A stretch of DNA of 64,000 nucleotides from Burkholderiaceae bacterium. GTDB lineage: Bacteria; Pseudomonadota; Gammaproteobacteria; Burkholderiales; Burkholderiaceae_C. Below the pieces are notes generated by a model that had not been told where the DNA came from, made no database searches, and worked only from the letters and a program-made list of their open reading frames with translations. The stretch spans positions 1 through 64,000 of the forward strand of contig JAGOPK010000009.1 of the NCBI GenBank assembly GCA_017992055.1, given 5' to 3'. The position numbers were made by a program, and so were the translations under genes. Below are positions 44,821-57,595 of this stretch, piece after piece. Each line of letters starts with the position of its first letter. Position 1 is the first letter of the stretch.

Positions 44821-44882
44821 GACGGCGGCAGTTTAGGGCGCCCACTCTGGGCGTCGCGGCGGTGACGGCGGGCTCGGGCACA

Positions 44883-44920
44883 ATGGCAAAAAATAGCACG
44901 ACCGTTCGATTTCTTGCCAT
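44883..44920. promoter_or_regulatory. 38-bp imperfect palindrome upstream of etfBA
   Basis: The two halves (left half begins ATGGCAAAAAATAG, right half ends ATTTCTTGCCAT) match in 15 of 19 pairs around a centre at 44901/44902. The inner part AGCACGACCGTTCGATTT resembles operators of TetR-type regulators of fatty-acid or branched-chain catabolism in betaproteobacteria (FadP/LiuQ-like, from memory). It is about 85 bases upstream of etfB and 62 bases upstream of the divergent murI start. Confidence 0.5.
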
Positions 44921-45005
44921 GGCCCGCCGCGGGAGGCCACCCATAGAATCGCCCGCGACAAGTTCGCCACACCAATCCAATCGATAAGCCTAGGAGCTGC
45001 GCGTC

Positions 45006-45755
45006 ATGAAGGTACTGGTGCCCGTGAAGCGTGTCGTCGACTACAACGTGAAGGTTCGCGTGAAGTCCGACGGCACCGGGGTCGACATCGCCAATGTCAA
45101 GATGAGCATGAACCCCTTCGACGAGATCGCCGTCGAAGAGGCCGTGCGCCTGAAGGAAAAGGGTGTGGTCACCGAGGTCATCGCCGTGTCCTGCGGCGTC
45201 ACCCAGTGCCAGGAGACGCTGCGCACGGCCATGGCCATCGGCGCCGACCGCGCCATCCTGGTCGAGACCACCGACGAACTGCAGCCGCTGGCCGTGGCCA
45301 AGCTGTTGAAGGCCCTGGTCGACAAGGAACAGCCGGGCCTGGTGATCCTGGGCAAGCAGGCCATCGACGACGATTGCAACCAGACCGGCCAGATGCTGGC
45401 CGCACTCGCCAAGCTGCCGCAGGCCACCTTCGCCAGCAAGGTGGAAGTGGCCGACGGCAAGGCCCGCGTCACGCGCGAGGTCGACGGCGGCCTGGAGACG
45501 CTGAGCCTGAGCCTGCCGGCGGTGATCACCACCGACCTGCGCCTGAACGAGCCGCGTTACGTCACGCTGCCAAACATCATGAAGGCCAAGAAGAAGCCGC
45601 TGGAGGTGGTCAAGCCGGCCGACCTGGGCGTGGATGCCGCGCCGCGGCTGAAGACGCTGAAGGTGGCCGAGCCCGCGGGCCGCAAGGCCGGCGTCAAGGT
45701 GGCCGACGTGGCCGCCCTGGTCGACAAGCTGAAGAACGAAGCGAAGGTGATCTGA
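45006..45755 (+). CDS. etfB: Electron transfer flavoprotein beta subunit
   Basis: A 249-residue subunit that binds AMP and, with EtfA, carries electrons from acyl-CoA and related dehydrogenases to ETF:ubiquinone oxidoreductase. Typical segments are [36 protein letters not shown], the AMP-binding [19 protein letters not shown] and [28 protein letters not shown] (in part), the last including the recognition-loop leucine region. AGGAG precedes the ATG. Only one base separates its stop from etfA, so they are co-translated. A long palindrome upstream suggests control by a catabolic repressor. Confidence 0.96.
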   Translation: MKVLVPVKRVVDYNVKVRVKSDGTGVDIANVKMSMNPFDEIAVEEAVRLKEKGVVTEVIAVSCGVTQCQETLRTAMAIGADRAILVETTDELQPLAVAKLLKALVDKEQPGLVILGKQAIDDDCNQTGQMLAALAKLPQATFASKVEVADGKARVTREVDGGLETLSLSLPAVITTDLRLNEPRYVTLPNIMKAKKKPLEVVKPADLGVDAAPRLKTLKVAEPAGRKAGVKVADVAALVDKLKNEAKVI

Positions 45756-45756
45756 G

Positions 45757-46701
45757 ATGAGCGTCCTCGTCATTGCTGAACACGACAACGCCAGCCTCAA
45801 GGCCGCCACGCTGAACACCGTCACGGCCGGCCTGGCCTGTGGTGGCGATGTGCATGTGCTGGTGGCCGGCTCGGGCGCCGGTGCCGCCGCGGCGGCCGCC
45901 GCGCAGATCGCCGGTGTGGCCAAGGTGCTGCATGCCGACGGCGACAGCCTGGCCCATGGCCTGGCCGAGAACCTGGCGGCGCAGGTGCTGGCGATCGTTG
46001 CCAACCCGGCCTCGGCCTACAGCCACATCCTGTTCCCGGCCACCGCCGGCGGCAAGAATGCCGCGCCGCGCGTGGCCGCGCTGCTGGACGTGGCGCAGAT
46101 CAGCGACATCACCAAGGTGGTGGCCGCCGACACCTTCGAGCGCCCGATCTATGCCGGCAACGCCATCGCCACGGTGCAGAGCGCCGATGCGGTGAAGGTC
46201 ATCACCGTGCGCACCACCGGCTTCGATGCCGCCGCCGCCAGCGGTGGCAGCGCCGCGGTGGACAGCGTGGCCGCGGTGGCCGACAGCGGCCTGTCGGCCT
46301 GGCAGGGCAGCGAGATCGCCAAGAACGACCGGCCCGAACTGACGGCGGCCAAGATCATCGTCTCCGGTGGCCGTGCCCTGGGCTCGTCCGACAAGTTCAA
46401 CGAGGTGCTGACGCCGCTGGCCGACAAGCTGGGTGCCGCCCTCGGCGCCAGCCGCGCCGCGGTGGACGCGGGCTATGCGCCCAACGACTGGCAGGTCGGC
46501 CAGACCGGCAAGATCGTCGCGCCGCAGCTGTACATCGCCGCCGGCATCTCGGGCGCCATCCAGCACCTGGCCGGCATGAAGGACAGCAAGGTCATCGTCG
46601 CGATCAACAAAGATCCCGAGGCGCCGATCTTCAGCATCGCCGACTACAGCCTGGAGGCGGACCTGTTCGCCGCCGTGCCCGAGCTGGTCGGCAAGCTCTG
46701 A
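45757..46701 (+). CDS. etfA: Electron transfer flavoprotein alpha subunit
   Basis: A 314-residue FAD-binding partner of EtfB. The C-terminal FAD domain is clear: [60 protein letters not shown] (in part), and [22 protein letters not shown]. The N-terminal domain begins [15 protein letters not shown]. Length is normal. It follows etfB by one base, with GAAGGTGA as ribosome-binding site, and ends before a Rho-independent terminator at 46758-46784. The acyl-CoA dehydrogenase gene downstream is a likely electron donor. Confidence 0.96.
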   Translation: MSVLVIAEHDNASLKAATLNTVTAGLACGGDVHVLVAGSGAGAAAAAAAQIAGVAKVLHADGDSLAHGLAENLAAQVLAIVANPASAYSHILFPATAGGKNAAPRVAALLDVAQISDITKVVAADTFERPIYAGNAIATVQSADAVKVITVRTTGFDAAAASGGSAAVDSVAAVADSGLSAWQGSEIAKNDRPELTAAKIIVSGGRALGSSDKFNEVLTPLADKLGAALGASRAAVDAGYAPNDWQVGQTGKIVAPQLYIAAGISGAIQHLAGMKDSKVIVAINKDPEAPIFSIADYSLEADLFAAVPELVGKL

Positions 46702-46757
46702 CCCGCGGGCCGGGCGCGCCGCGGCGCGCTCGGGGCCCAAGACCATGATTGCCAGCC

Positions 46758-46784
46758 AGGGCGCCCATCACGGCGCCCTTTTTT
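46758..46784 (+). terminator. Rho-independent terminator after etfBA
   Basis: A GC stem GGGCGCC/GGCGCCC (plus one A-T pair) with a six-base loop CATCAC is followed by six Ts. It lies 57 bases after the etfA stop and 20 bases before the acyl-CoA dehydrogenase start, so transcripts of etfBA should largely end here, with the dehydrogenase expressed by read-through or its own promoter. Confidence 0.85.
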
Positions 46785-46803
46785 CGACCCGGAGACCGTT
46801 GCA

Positions 46804-48594
46804 ATGACCTACCGTGCCCCCGCCAAGGACATGCTGTTCGTGATGAAGGAGCTGGCCGGCATCGCTGCCGTCGCTCAGCTCCCAGGTTATGAGGAGGCGG
46901 GCTACGACACCGCCGCCGCCGTGGTCGAAGAATGCGCCAAGCTGGCCGAGGGCGTGGTGGCGCCGCTGAACGTGGAAGGCGACCGCAACCCGTCGTCCTT
47001 TCACGGCGGCGAGGTGCGCACCACGCCGGGCTTCAAGCCGGCCTTCCGCCAGTTTGTCGAAGGCGGCTGGCAGGGGCTGCAGCATCCGTCGGTCTATGGC
47101 GGCCAGGCCCTGCCCAAGCTGATCCATGCCGCCTGCCAGGAGATGGTCAACGGCGCCAACATCAGCTTTGCGCTGTGCACCATGCTCACAGACGGGGCCA
47201 TCGAGGCCCTGCTCACCGCCGCCAGCGACGAGCAGAAGGCGACCTACATCCCGCCGATGATCGAGGGCCGCTGGACCGGCACCATGAACCTCACCGAGCC
47301 GCAGGCCGGCTCGGACCTGAGCCAGGTGCGCACCCGCGCCGAACCCCAGCCCGACGGCAGCTACAAGCTCTTCGGCACCAAGATCTTCATCACCTATGGC
47401 GAGCACGACATGGCCGAGAACATCGTCCATCTGGTGCTGGCCCGGGTGGCCGGCGCGCCCGAGGGCGTGAAGGGCATCTCGCTGTTCGTCTGCCCCAAGT
47501 TCCTGGTCAATGCCGACGGCAGCCTGGGTGCGCGCAACGACGTGCACTGCGTCAGCATCGAGCACAAGCTGGGCATCAAGGCCAGCCCCACGGCCGTGCT
47601 GCAGTACGGCGACCACGGGGGTGCCATCGGCTACCTGCTGGGCCAGGAGAACCGCGGCCTGGAATACATGTTCGTGATGATGAATGCTGCGCGCTTCGGC
47701 GTCGGCATGCAGGGCATCGGCCTGGCCGAGCATGCCTACCAGAAGGCCGTGCAGTACGCCCGCGACCGCGTGCAGAGCCGGCCGGTGGACGGCTCGATGA
47801 GCGCCGCTGCGCCCATCCTCCACCACCCCGACGTGCGCCGCATGCTGATGACCATGCGCGCCACCACCGAGGGCTGCCGTGCCATGGCCCTGGTGGGTGC
47901 CGCGGCCTACGACGCCGCCCATGCCCATCCGGACGCCGAGACGCGGCGCCAGAACCAGGCCTTCTACGAGTTCCTGGTGCCGCTGATCAAGGGCTACAGC
48001 ACCGAGATCAGCCTCGACGTGGCCAGCCTGGGCGTGCAGGTGCATGGCGGCATGGGCTTCATCGAGGAGACCGGCGCCGCCCAGCACCTGCGCGATGCCA
48101 AGATCCTGGCCATCTACGAGGGCACGACGGCGATCCAGGCCAATGACCTGGTGGGCCGCAAGACCACGCGCGACGGCGGCGCCGGCGCCCGTGCCATCGC
48201 CGCGCAGATCGAGGCCACCGAAGGCCTGCTGGCCACGCGGCCCAGTGCCGCCTGCCAGACCTTTGCCCGGCGCCTGGGCGTGGCGCGCCGCGCCTGGCTG
48301 GAGGCTATCGACTTCATCGCTGCCCAGGGCCGGGGCAATCCGAACGCGGCTTATGCCGGCAGCGTGCCCTACCTGATGCTCAGCGGCACCGTGGTCGCCG
48401 GCTGGCAGATGGGCCGTGCGCTGATGGCCGCCGAGGACCGCCTGGCCGCCGGCGACGATGTGGACTTCATGGCCGCCAAGATCGCCACCGCGCGCTTCCA
48501 TGGCGACCATGTGCTGAGCCGCTGCGCCGGCCTGCGCGACGCCATCGTCGACGGCGCCGACAGCGTCTGCGCGCTGGCGCTTGAAGCGTTCTGA
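46804..48594 (+). CDS. Acyl-CoA dehydrogenase (long 600-residue type)
   Basis: A 596-residue flavoenzyme of the larger acyl-CoA dehydrogenase class that carries an extra C-terminal domain (as in DmdC and AcdA-like proteins). It shows MNLTEPQAGSDLSQVRTRA and LFGTKIFITYGEHDM (FAD and substrate contacts), the MMNAARFGVGMQGIGLAEHAYQ region, VQVHGGMGFIEETGAAQHLRDAKILAIYEGTTAIQANDL (in part), in which the Glu of IYEGTT is the expected catalytic base. The last ~130 residues are the helical extension. GGAG precedes the ATG. It oxidises an acyl-CoA, passing electrons to the ETF encoded just upstream; chain length or substrate is not determinable. Confidence 0.9.
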   Translation: MTYRAPAKDMLFVMKELAGIAAVAQLPGYEEAGYDTAAAVVEECAKLAEGVVAPLNVEGDRNPSSFHGGEVRTTPGFKPAFRQFVEGGWQGLQHPSVYGGQALPKLIHAACQEMVNGANISFALCTMLTDGAIEALLTAASDEQKATYIPPMIEGRWTGTMNLTEPQAGSDLSQVRTRAEPQPDGSYKLFGTKIFITYGEHDMAENIVHLVLARVAGAPEGVKGISLFVCPKFLVNADGSLGARNDVHCVSIEHKLGIKASPTAVLQYGDHGGAIGYLLGQENRGLEYMFVMMNAARFGVGMQGIGLAEHAYQKAVQYARDRVQSRPVDGSMSAAAPILHHPDVRRMLMTMRATTEGCRAMALVGAAAYDAAHAHPDAETRRQNQAFYEFLVPLIKGYSTEISLDVASLGVQVHGGMGFIEETGAAQHLRDAKILAIYEGTTAIQANDLVGRKTTRDGGAGARAIAAQIEATEGLLATRPSAACQTFARRLGVARRAWLEAIDFIAAQGRGNPNAAYAGSVPYLMLSGTVVAGWQMGRALMAAEDRLAAGDDVDFMAAKIATARFHGDHVLSRCAGLRDAIVDGADSVCALALEAF

Positions 48595-48696
48595 GCCGCG
48601 CGCTTGTCCCGCGCGTGATAGAGGCCTGGCGGGCGCGTCCCCACACTGTCCGCCGAGCCCATTCCATCCTGTCCCTGCATTGTCTGGAGTAAACCC

Positions 48697-49656
48697 GTGG
48701 CCCTGCCCCCCGTGCTTGCCAAGCTGCCGCTGCCCATCATCGGCTCGCCGCTGTTCATCATCAGCAATCCCAAGCTCGTGATCGAGCAGTGCAAGGCCGG
48801 CGTGGTCGGCTCGATGCCGGCGCTGAACGCGCGGCCCGCGGCCCAGCTCGACGAGTGGCTGGCCGAGATCACCGAGACCCTGGCGGCCTACAACAAGGCC
48901 AACCCGGACAAGCCGGCGGCGCCGTTCGCGATCAACCAGATCGTGCACAAGAGCAACGACCGCCTGGACCACGACATGGAGATGTGCGCCAAGTACAAGG
49001 TGCCCATCATCATCACCAGCCTGGGCGCGCGCACCGACGTCAACGACGCCGTGCATGCCTGGGGCGGCGTGGTGCTGCACGACATCATCAACAACTTCTT
49101 CGCCAAGAAGGCCATCGAGAAGGGTGCCGACGGCCTGATCGCGGTGGCCGCCGGCGCTGGTGGACATGCCGGCACCAAGAGCCCGTTTGCGCTGATCCAG
49201 GAGATCCGCCAGTGGTTCGACGGCCCGGTGGCGCTGTCGGGCTCGATCGCTTCGGGCGACGCGGTGCTGGCCGCCCAGGCCATGGGCGCCGACTTCGCCT
49301 ACATCGGCTCGGCCTTCATCGCCACCGACGAGGCGCGTGCGGTGGAGGGCTACAAGCAGGCCATCGTCGACAGCAGCTCGGACGACATCGTCTACAGCAA
49401 TCTGTTCACCGGCGTGCACGGCAACTACCTGAAGCCCAGCATCCGCGCGGCCGGCCTGGACCCGGACAACCTGCCCGAGAGCGACCCCAGCAAGATGAAC
49501 TTCGGTGGCGACGCCAAGAAGGCCTGGAAGGACATCTGGGGCTGCGGCCAGGGCATCGGCGCCATCGACAAGGTGGTGCCCACGGCCGAGCTGGTGGCGC
49601 GGCTGAAGCGCGAATACGACGCGGCGCGTGCGCGTCTGAACCTGGCCGCCGCCTGA
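48697..49656 (+). CDS. Nitronate monooxygenase family protein
   Basis: A 319-residue FMN-dependent TIM-barrel protein of the 2-nitropropane dioxygenase/nitronate monooxygenase family. The pattern includes LPLPIIGSPLFIISNPKLVI at the N-terminus, a central AVAAGAGGHAGTKSPFALIQEI and VALSGSIASGDAVLAAQAMGADFAYIGSAFIATDEA (in part), which form the FMN phosphate site. The His of GAGGHAG is the usual catalytic residue. GTG at 48697 is preceded by GGAG. It follows the acyl-CoA dehydrogenase by about 100 bases in the same direction; members of this family linked to acyl-CoA genes may instead be enoyl reductases or detoxifying enzymes. Confidence 0.85.
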   Translation: MALPPVLAKLPLPIIGSPLFIISNPKLVIEQCKAGVVGSMPALNARPAAQLDEWLAEITETLAAYNKANPDKPAAPFAINQIVHKSNDRLDHDMEMCAKYKVPIIITSLGARTDVNDAVHAWGGVVLHDIINNFFAKKAIEKGADGLIAVAAGAGGHAGTKSPFALIQEIRQWFDGPVALSGSIASGDAVLAAQAMGADFAYIGSAFIATDEARAVEGYKQAIVDSSSDDIVYSNLFTGVHGNYLKPSIRAAGLDPDNLPESDPSKMNFGGDAKKAWKDIWGCGQGIGAIDKVVPTAELVARLKREYDAARARLNLAAA

Positions 49657-49747
49657 GGCAGCGCCGATCACGGTCAGAATGGTTGGCATGAGCCCGCCGG
49701 GCCGTCCCAAGGGCGAATACCGGAAGGCGTAGCCTGAAGGTACCCCA

Positions 49748-50998
49748 GTGAGACAACTGCTGACCCATGTCCGTCCGTTCGACAGCGCCCGCGGCACGCT
49801 GGGCCCGCTGTCGACCCTGGTCATCGAGCATGACCGCCTGGCGGCCGTGCTGCCCCATGCCGAGGGCGGCGCGGCGCCGGCCGTCGACGACGTGGCCACG
49901 CGCACCGATGGCGGTGGCCGCGTGGTGCTGCCGGGGCTGATCGACGCCCACGTGCACGTCACCGCGGCCCACCACGACCTGTCGGCGCTGGGCCTGCAGC
50001 CGGTGTCGCTGATCGCGGCGGAGTCCGGCGCCATCATGCGCGGCATGCTGCAGCGCGGCTTCACCACGGTGCGCGACGCCGGCGGTGCCGACTTCGGCCT
50101 GCGCACCGCGCAGCAGAAGGGCTTGTTCGAAGGCCCTCGGCTGTACATCGCTGGCTTTCCGATCAGCCAGACCGGCGGCCATGCCGACATGCGGCCGATG
50201 GGCGTGCGCCACCGCGAGTGGTATTGCAGCTGCGCCGGCCTGGGCCTGATCGGCGCCATCGCCGACGGCGTTGGCGAGGTGCGGCGCGCGGTGCGCGAGC
50301 AGGTGCGCACCGGCGCCAACCAGATCAAGATCATGGCCGGCGGCGGCATTGCCAGCCCCAGCGATCCGCTGGAGGGCACGCAGTTTTCGCTGGATGAGCT
50401 GCGCGCGGCCTGCGAGGAGGCCGAGGCCGCCAACCTCTACACCATGGCCCATGCCTATTCGCCGCGCGCGGTGACCCGCGCCGTGCAGTGCGGCGTGCGC
50501 TCCATCGAGCATGGCAACCTGATCGACGAGGCCACGGCGCGCGAGATGAAGCGCTGCGGCGCCTATCTGGTGCCCACGCTGTCCACCTATGCGGCGCTGG
50601 CCGACATGGGCGCGGCACTCGGCTGGTCGGCCGAGATGCTGGACAAGCTGGCCCGCGTCAAGGACCGCGGCATCGAGGCCGTTCGCATCGCCCGAGCCGA
50701 GGGCGTGCCGGTGGTCTTCGGCACCGACCTGCTGGGCGCCATGCACGAGCGCCAGAGCGGCGAGTTCGACCTGCGCCTGCAGGCCATGGATGCGGTGGCG
50801 GCGCTGCAGAGCGCCACTATCGAGGCCGCGCGCCTGATGCGCCTGGAAGGCCAGGTCGGCGAGCTGGTGCCGGGCGCCTATGCCGACCTGCTGGTGGTCG
50901 ATGGCGACCCCACGCAGTCGCTGGACATGCTCACCGCGCCCGACACCGGCATCCGCTGGCTGATGCAGGGTGGGCGGGTGCTGCGCAGCAGCCTGTAA
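49748..50998 (+). CDS. Amidohydrolase-family metal-dependent hydrolase
   Basis: A 416-residue TIM-barrel hydrolase of the imidazolonepropionase/Xaa-Pro-dipeptidase-like amidohydrolase group. Metal-binding signatures are the HxH motif in LPGLIDAHVHVTA, Lys in NQIKIMAGGGIASPSDP, His in YTMAHAYSP and SIEHGNLID, and Asp in VVFGTDLLG. The substrate is probably a cyclic amide, dipeptide or ester but cannot be told. The GTG start at 49748 has GAAGG eight bases upstream. It follows the nitronate-monooxygenase-like gene by 91 bases and ends at a bidirectional terminator shared with the convergent binding-protein gene. Confidence 0.85.
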   Translation: MRQLLTHVRPFDSARGTLGPLSTLVIEHDRLAAVLPHAEGGAAPAVDDVATRTDGGGRVVLPGLIDAHVHVTAAHHDLSALGLQPVSLIAAESGAIMRGMLQRGFTTVRDAGGADFGLRTAQQKGLFEGPRLYIAGFPISQTGGHADMRPMGVRHREWYCSCAGLGLIGAIADGVGEVRRAVREQVRTGANQIKIMAGGGIASPSDPLEGTQFSLDELRAACEEAEAANLYTMAHAYSPRAVTRAVQCGVRSIEHGNLIDEATAREMKRCGAYLVPTLSTYAALADMGAALGWSAEMLDKLARVKDRGIEAVRIARAEGVPVVFGTDLLGAMHERQSGEFDLRLQAMDAVAALQSATIEAARLMRLEGQVGELVPGAYADLLVVDGDPTQSLDMLTAPDTGIRWLMQGGRVLRSSL

Positions 50999-51003
50999 AA
51001 ACA

Positions 51004-51027
51004 CAACGGGGCCCGCAGGCCCCGTTG
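51004..51027. terminator. Bidirectional terminator
   Basis: CAACGGGGCC and GGCCCCGTTG form a perfect 10-bp stem with a four-base loop. On the minus strand it is followed by TGTTTTTA, a good U-tract for the gene ending at 51053; on the plus strand TTG follows. It separates two convergent genes. Confidence 0.85.
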
Positions 51028-51052
51028 TTGCATCAGGCGCTGACCGGCGGCG

Positions 51053-52636
51053 TCACTTGACGTTGGTGAAACGCGCGCCGGGGCGGTCGTCCGAGCGGTG
51101 GATGGTGCTCACGCTCTGCTTCATGGCCCAGGGGCGCAGCTGGTGGTGCAGCGGCACGTACAGGTGCTCGTCGCGGGTGCGCAGCAGGGCCTCGCGGATC
51201 AGCGCATTGCGCTTGGCCACGTCGGTCTCGGTCTTCATCGAGTCGACCAGCTTGTCGACCGTCGCATCGCTGGCGCGACCGAAGTTGAAGTTGCCGTCCG
51301 GGCCCGAGGTGCGGGTGCGCACCAGCGACTGCAGCGAATACTGCGCATCGTAGGTGGCCACGCCCCAGCCCAGCAGGTAGGCCGACGTGTCGAAGTTCTG
51401 CACCTTCTGGATGAAGGTGGCAAAGCCCTCGGCGGCCAGCTTGGTCTTCACGCCCACGCGCGCCCACATCGAGACCAGGTTCTGGCAGATCTCCTCGTCG
51501 TTGACGTAGCGGTTGTTCGGGCAGTTCAGCTGGAACTCGAAGCCGTTGGGATAGCCCGCCTCGGCCAGCAGCTTCTTGGCGCGCTCGGGATCGGGCTTGA
51601 ACGGCTGGTCGATGTCGGGCGTGTGGCCGTTGACGCCCGGCGCGACCATGATCGCCGCCGGCAGCGACAGGCCGCGCATGGTGGCGCGCTTGATGGCCTC
51701 GCGGTCGATGGCGATGTTCAGGGCCTCGCGCACGCGCTTGTCCTTGAACGGGTTCTTGCCCTTCACGTCGCTGTACTTCAGCTCGGGGTTGAACTGGTCC
51801 AGCGCGATGAAGATGGTGCGCACCTCGTGGCCGTCGACGATCTTCAGCTTGGGGTCGTTGCGCAGCCGGGCCACGTCCTGCGTGGGCAGGTCGGTGACCA
51901 GGTCCACGTCGCCCGACAGCAGGGCGGCGATGCGCGTGGCATCGGCCTTCACCGGCGTGTAGATGACCTCGGTGACGTTGCTGGCATTGGCCTTGTCCCA
52001 CCAATCGGCATTGGCGGCCAGGGTGATGCGCTGGTCGGGCGTCCAGCCGGTGATGCGGTAGCCGCCGGTGCCGTTGACGTTGCGCGAGGCGTAGTTCTCT
52101 TCCTTGGCCTTGTAGTCCTGGGTGTTGGTGGTCTTGTTCTTCTCCGCCCACGACTTGCTCATGATGAAGAAGTCGGCGATGTTGCGCAGCAGGATGGGGT
52201 TGGGCCCGGCGAGGATGAAGTCGACCGTGTGGTCGTCGACCTTCTTGACCTCGGTGACGCCGGCCACGTAGATGCTCATCGTGCCCTGCGGCTGCTTGAT
52301 GCGGCCGAACGAGAACACCACGTCGTCGGCGGTGAACGGCGAGCCGTCGTGGAATTTCACGCCGCGGCGCAGCTCGAAGCGCACCTGGGTCGGGCTGATC
52401 TGCGTCCACTTGGTGGCCAGCGCCGGCTCGACCTCGTACTTGGCGTTGTAGCGCGTCAGGCCTTCGTAGGCATGCTGCAGGATGGCGCTGGTGGTCGAGT
52501 GGTTCTGCGAATGCGGGTCCAGCGTCAGGATGTCGTTCTGCGCGGCCCAGCGCAAGGTGGCGGCCTGCGCCGCGCCCAGACCCAGGCTCAGGCCCGAGGC
52601 CAGGGCCAGGGCCGACAGCATCAGCTTCAGTTTCAT
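51053..52636 (-). CDS. Peptide-type ABC transporter substrate-binding protein
   Basis: A 527-residue periplasmic binding protein (DppA/OppA family, SBP_bac_5). The signal peptide ends at AAQAA (about 23). ATLRWAAQNDILTLDPHSQN is the usual first strand; RFELRRGVKFHDGSPFTADDVVFSFGRI (in part) and KNPFKDKRVREALNIAIDREAI (in part) are family signatures. It has the normal size. No permease or ATPase gene is next to it, so it is an orphan that must use subunits encoded elsewhere. The ATG at 52636 has GGAG about ten bases upstream; a TTG three codons earlier is less likely. The perfect stem-loop at 51004-51027 terminates it. Confidence 0.9.
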   Translation of the reverse strand: MKLKLMLSALALASGLSLGLGAAQAATLRWAAQNDILTLDPHSQNHSTTSAILQHAYEGLTRYNAKYEVEPALATKWTQISPTQVRFELRRGVKFHDGSPFTADDVVFSFGRIKQPQGTMSIYVAGVTEVKKVDDHTVDFILAGPNPILLRNIADFFIMSKSWAEKNKTTNTQDYKAKEENYASRNVNGTGGYRITGWTPDQRITLAANADWWDKANASNVTEVIYTPVKADATRIAALLSGDVDLVTDLPTQDVARLRNDPKLKIVDGHEVRTIFIALDQFNPELKYSDVKGKNPFKDKRVREALNIAIDREAIKRATMRGLSLPAAIMVAPGVNGHTPDIDQPFKPDPERAKKLLAEAGYPNGFEFQLNCPNNRYVNDEEICQNLVSMWARVGVKTKLAAEGFATFIQKVQNFDTSAYLLGWGVATYDAQYSLQSLVRTRTSGPDGNFNFGRASDATVDKLVDSMKTETDVAKRNALIREALLRTRDEHLYVPLHHQLRPWAMKQSVSTIHRSDDRPGARFTNVK

Positions 52637-52727
52637 GGGGAGCAACTCCGAGGGAATGTGAAGACGGCGATGCTAGTCGCAAGCCGCGTGCCGGCGCACC
52701 GGATGTTCCCGCAAGCCGCGGCCGCGC

Positions 52728-53081
52728 TCAGTGGGGCGTCGTCTCGGTTTCCAGGCTGCTGTCGCAGCCGATGCCGGCGGCGATCCAGCGCCGCGCCAGG
52801 ACGGCCAGGCCGGCTTCCAGCGGCCGCGGCAGGCGCGGCCACAGCCGGCGCGCGCCGCTCAGCAGGGCGCAGCGGTAGCGGCCGTCGGCCGCGTCCCACC
52901 ACAGCGCCCGGCAGGCGCCGTGGCGGCGGCGGCTGGCCAGCATGCCCAGCGGGCAGGGCTGCCAGGCGCAGCACAGGCCGCAGCCATTGCAGGCCTGGCC
53001 GGCGGCCGGCTTGGCCGGCGCCAGCGCATGCAGCATCACCACCGTGCGGCCGGCAGGGCGGGGAGCGGGCGGACCGTGCAT
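52728..53081 (-). CDS. YkgJ-type cysteine-cluster protein
   Basis: A 117-residue protein with the YkgJ zinc/iron-binding pattern CNGCGLCCAWQPCPLG near residue 29, and further cysteines in GACRALWW, YRCALL and GIGCDSS. The cluster has the C-x2-C-x2-CC arrangement seen in this poorly understood family, proposed to chelate Zn or an Fe-S cluster. I take the ATG at 53081; an ATG at 53036 would leave the cluster intact but shorten the N-terminus. It diverges from sucA with a 266-base gap that contains the sucA promoter region (not identified by me) and a CTTGCTG/CAGCAAG inverted repeat (53219-53254). Confidence 0.7.
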   Translation of the reverse strand: MHGPPAPRPAGRTVVMLHALAPAKPAAGQACNGCGLCCAWQPCPLGMLASRRRHGACRALWWDAADGRYRCALLSGARRLWPRLPRPLEAGLAVLARRWIAAGIGCDSSLETETTPH

Positions 53082-53347
53082 CGCCCCAAGTGTGCGGTTT
53101 CGCGCCCCCGTGTTGTCAGCCAAACAACAGGCTTGCGGGTGTGTAATCCCGCCGGCGGGGGCAGATGACAACGGTGATACAGTCCCGCGCCATGTAGTAG
53201 TACGGTCCTTTCGTGCCCCTTGCTGATCGAGACATCGATCGAGACAACAGCAAGGCGGGTCGCAATCCGCCAACCGGTCGAGCCGGGCCGCGGAAGGTTT
53301 TCCAACCCATCGAAGCCCTGGAAACCGGGGTGAAAGGTGAGCGAGCG

Positions 53348-56200
<2,853 letters not shown>

Positions 56201-56209
56201 TCCGCTGTT

Positions 56210-56242
56210 GGCGGCACCGGGGCGCTGCGCGCCGGTGCCGCC
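56210..56242 (+). other. Strong hairpin between sucA and sucB
   Basis: GGCGGCACCGG (56210-56220) and CCGGTGCCGCC (56232-56242) are perfect 11-base complements; a few more GC pairs can form inside the loop across a small bulge. No U-tract follows, so it is more likely an mRNA stability or processing element that sets different SucA and SucB levels than a full terminator. Confidence 0.65.
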
Positions 56243-56310
56243 GTCTGCGCGCGTCCGGAGCTGACCGGTCGTGCAACGCGCGGCGAGACGAACGAATCTA
56301 GAGAAACAAC

Positions 56311-57582
<1,272 letters not shown>

Positions 57583-57595
57583 GCCGGGAACCACG

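Noticed and set aside
44914-44949. TTGCCA and TAGAAT as a sigma-70 promoter for etfB
   Set aside because: The two hexamers are 24 bases apart, too far for a standard promoter; TTGCCA is better explained as an arm of the palindrome.
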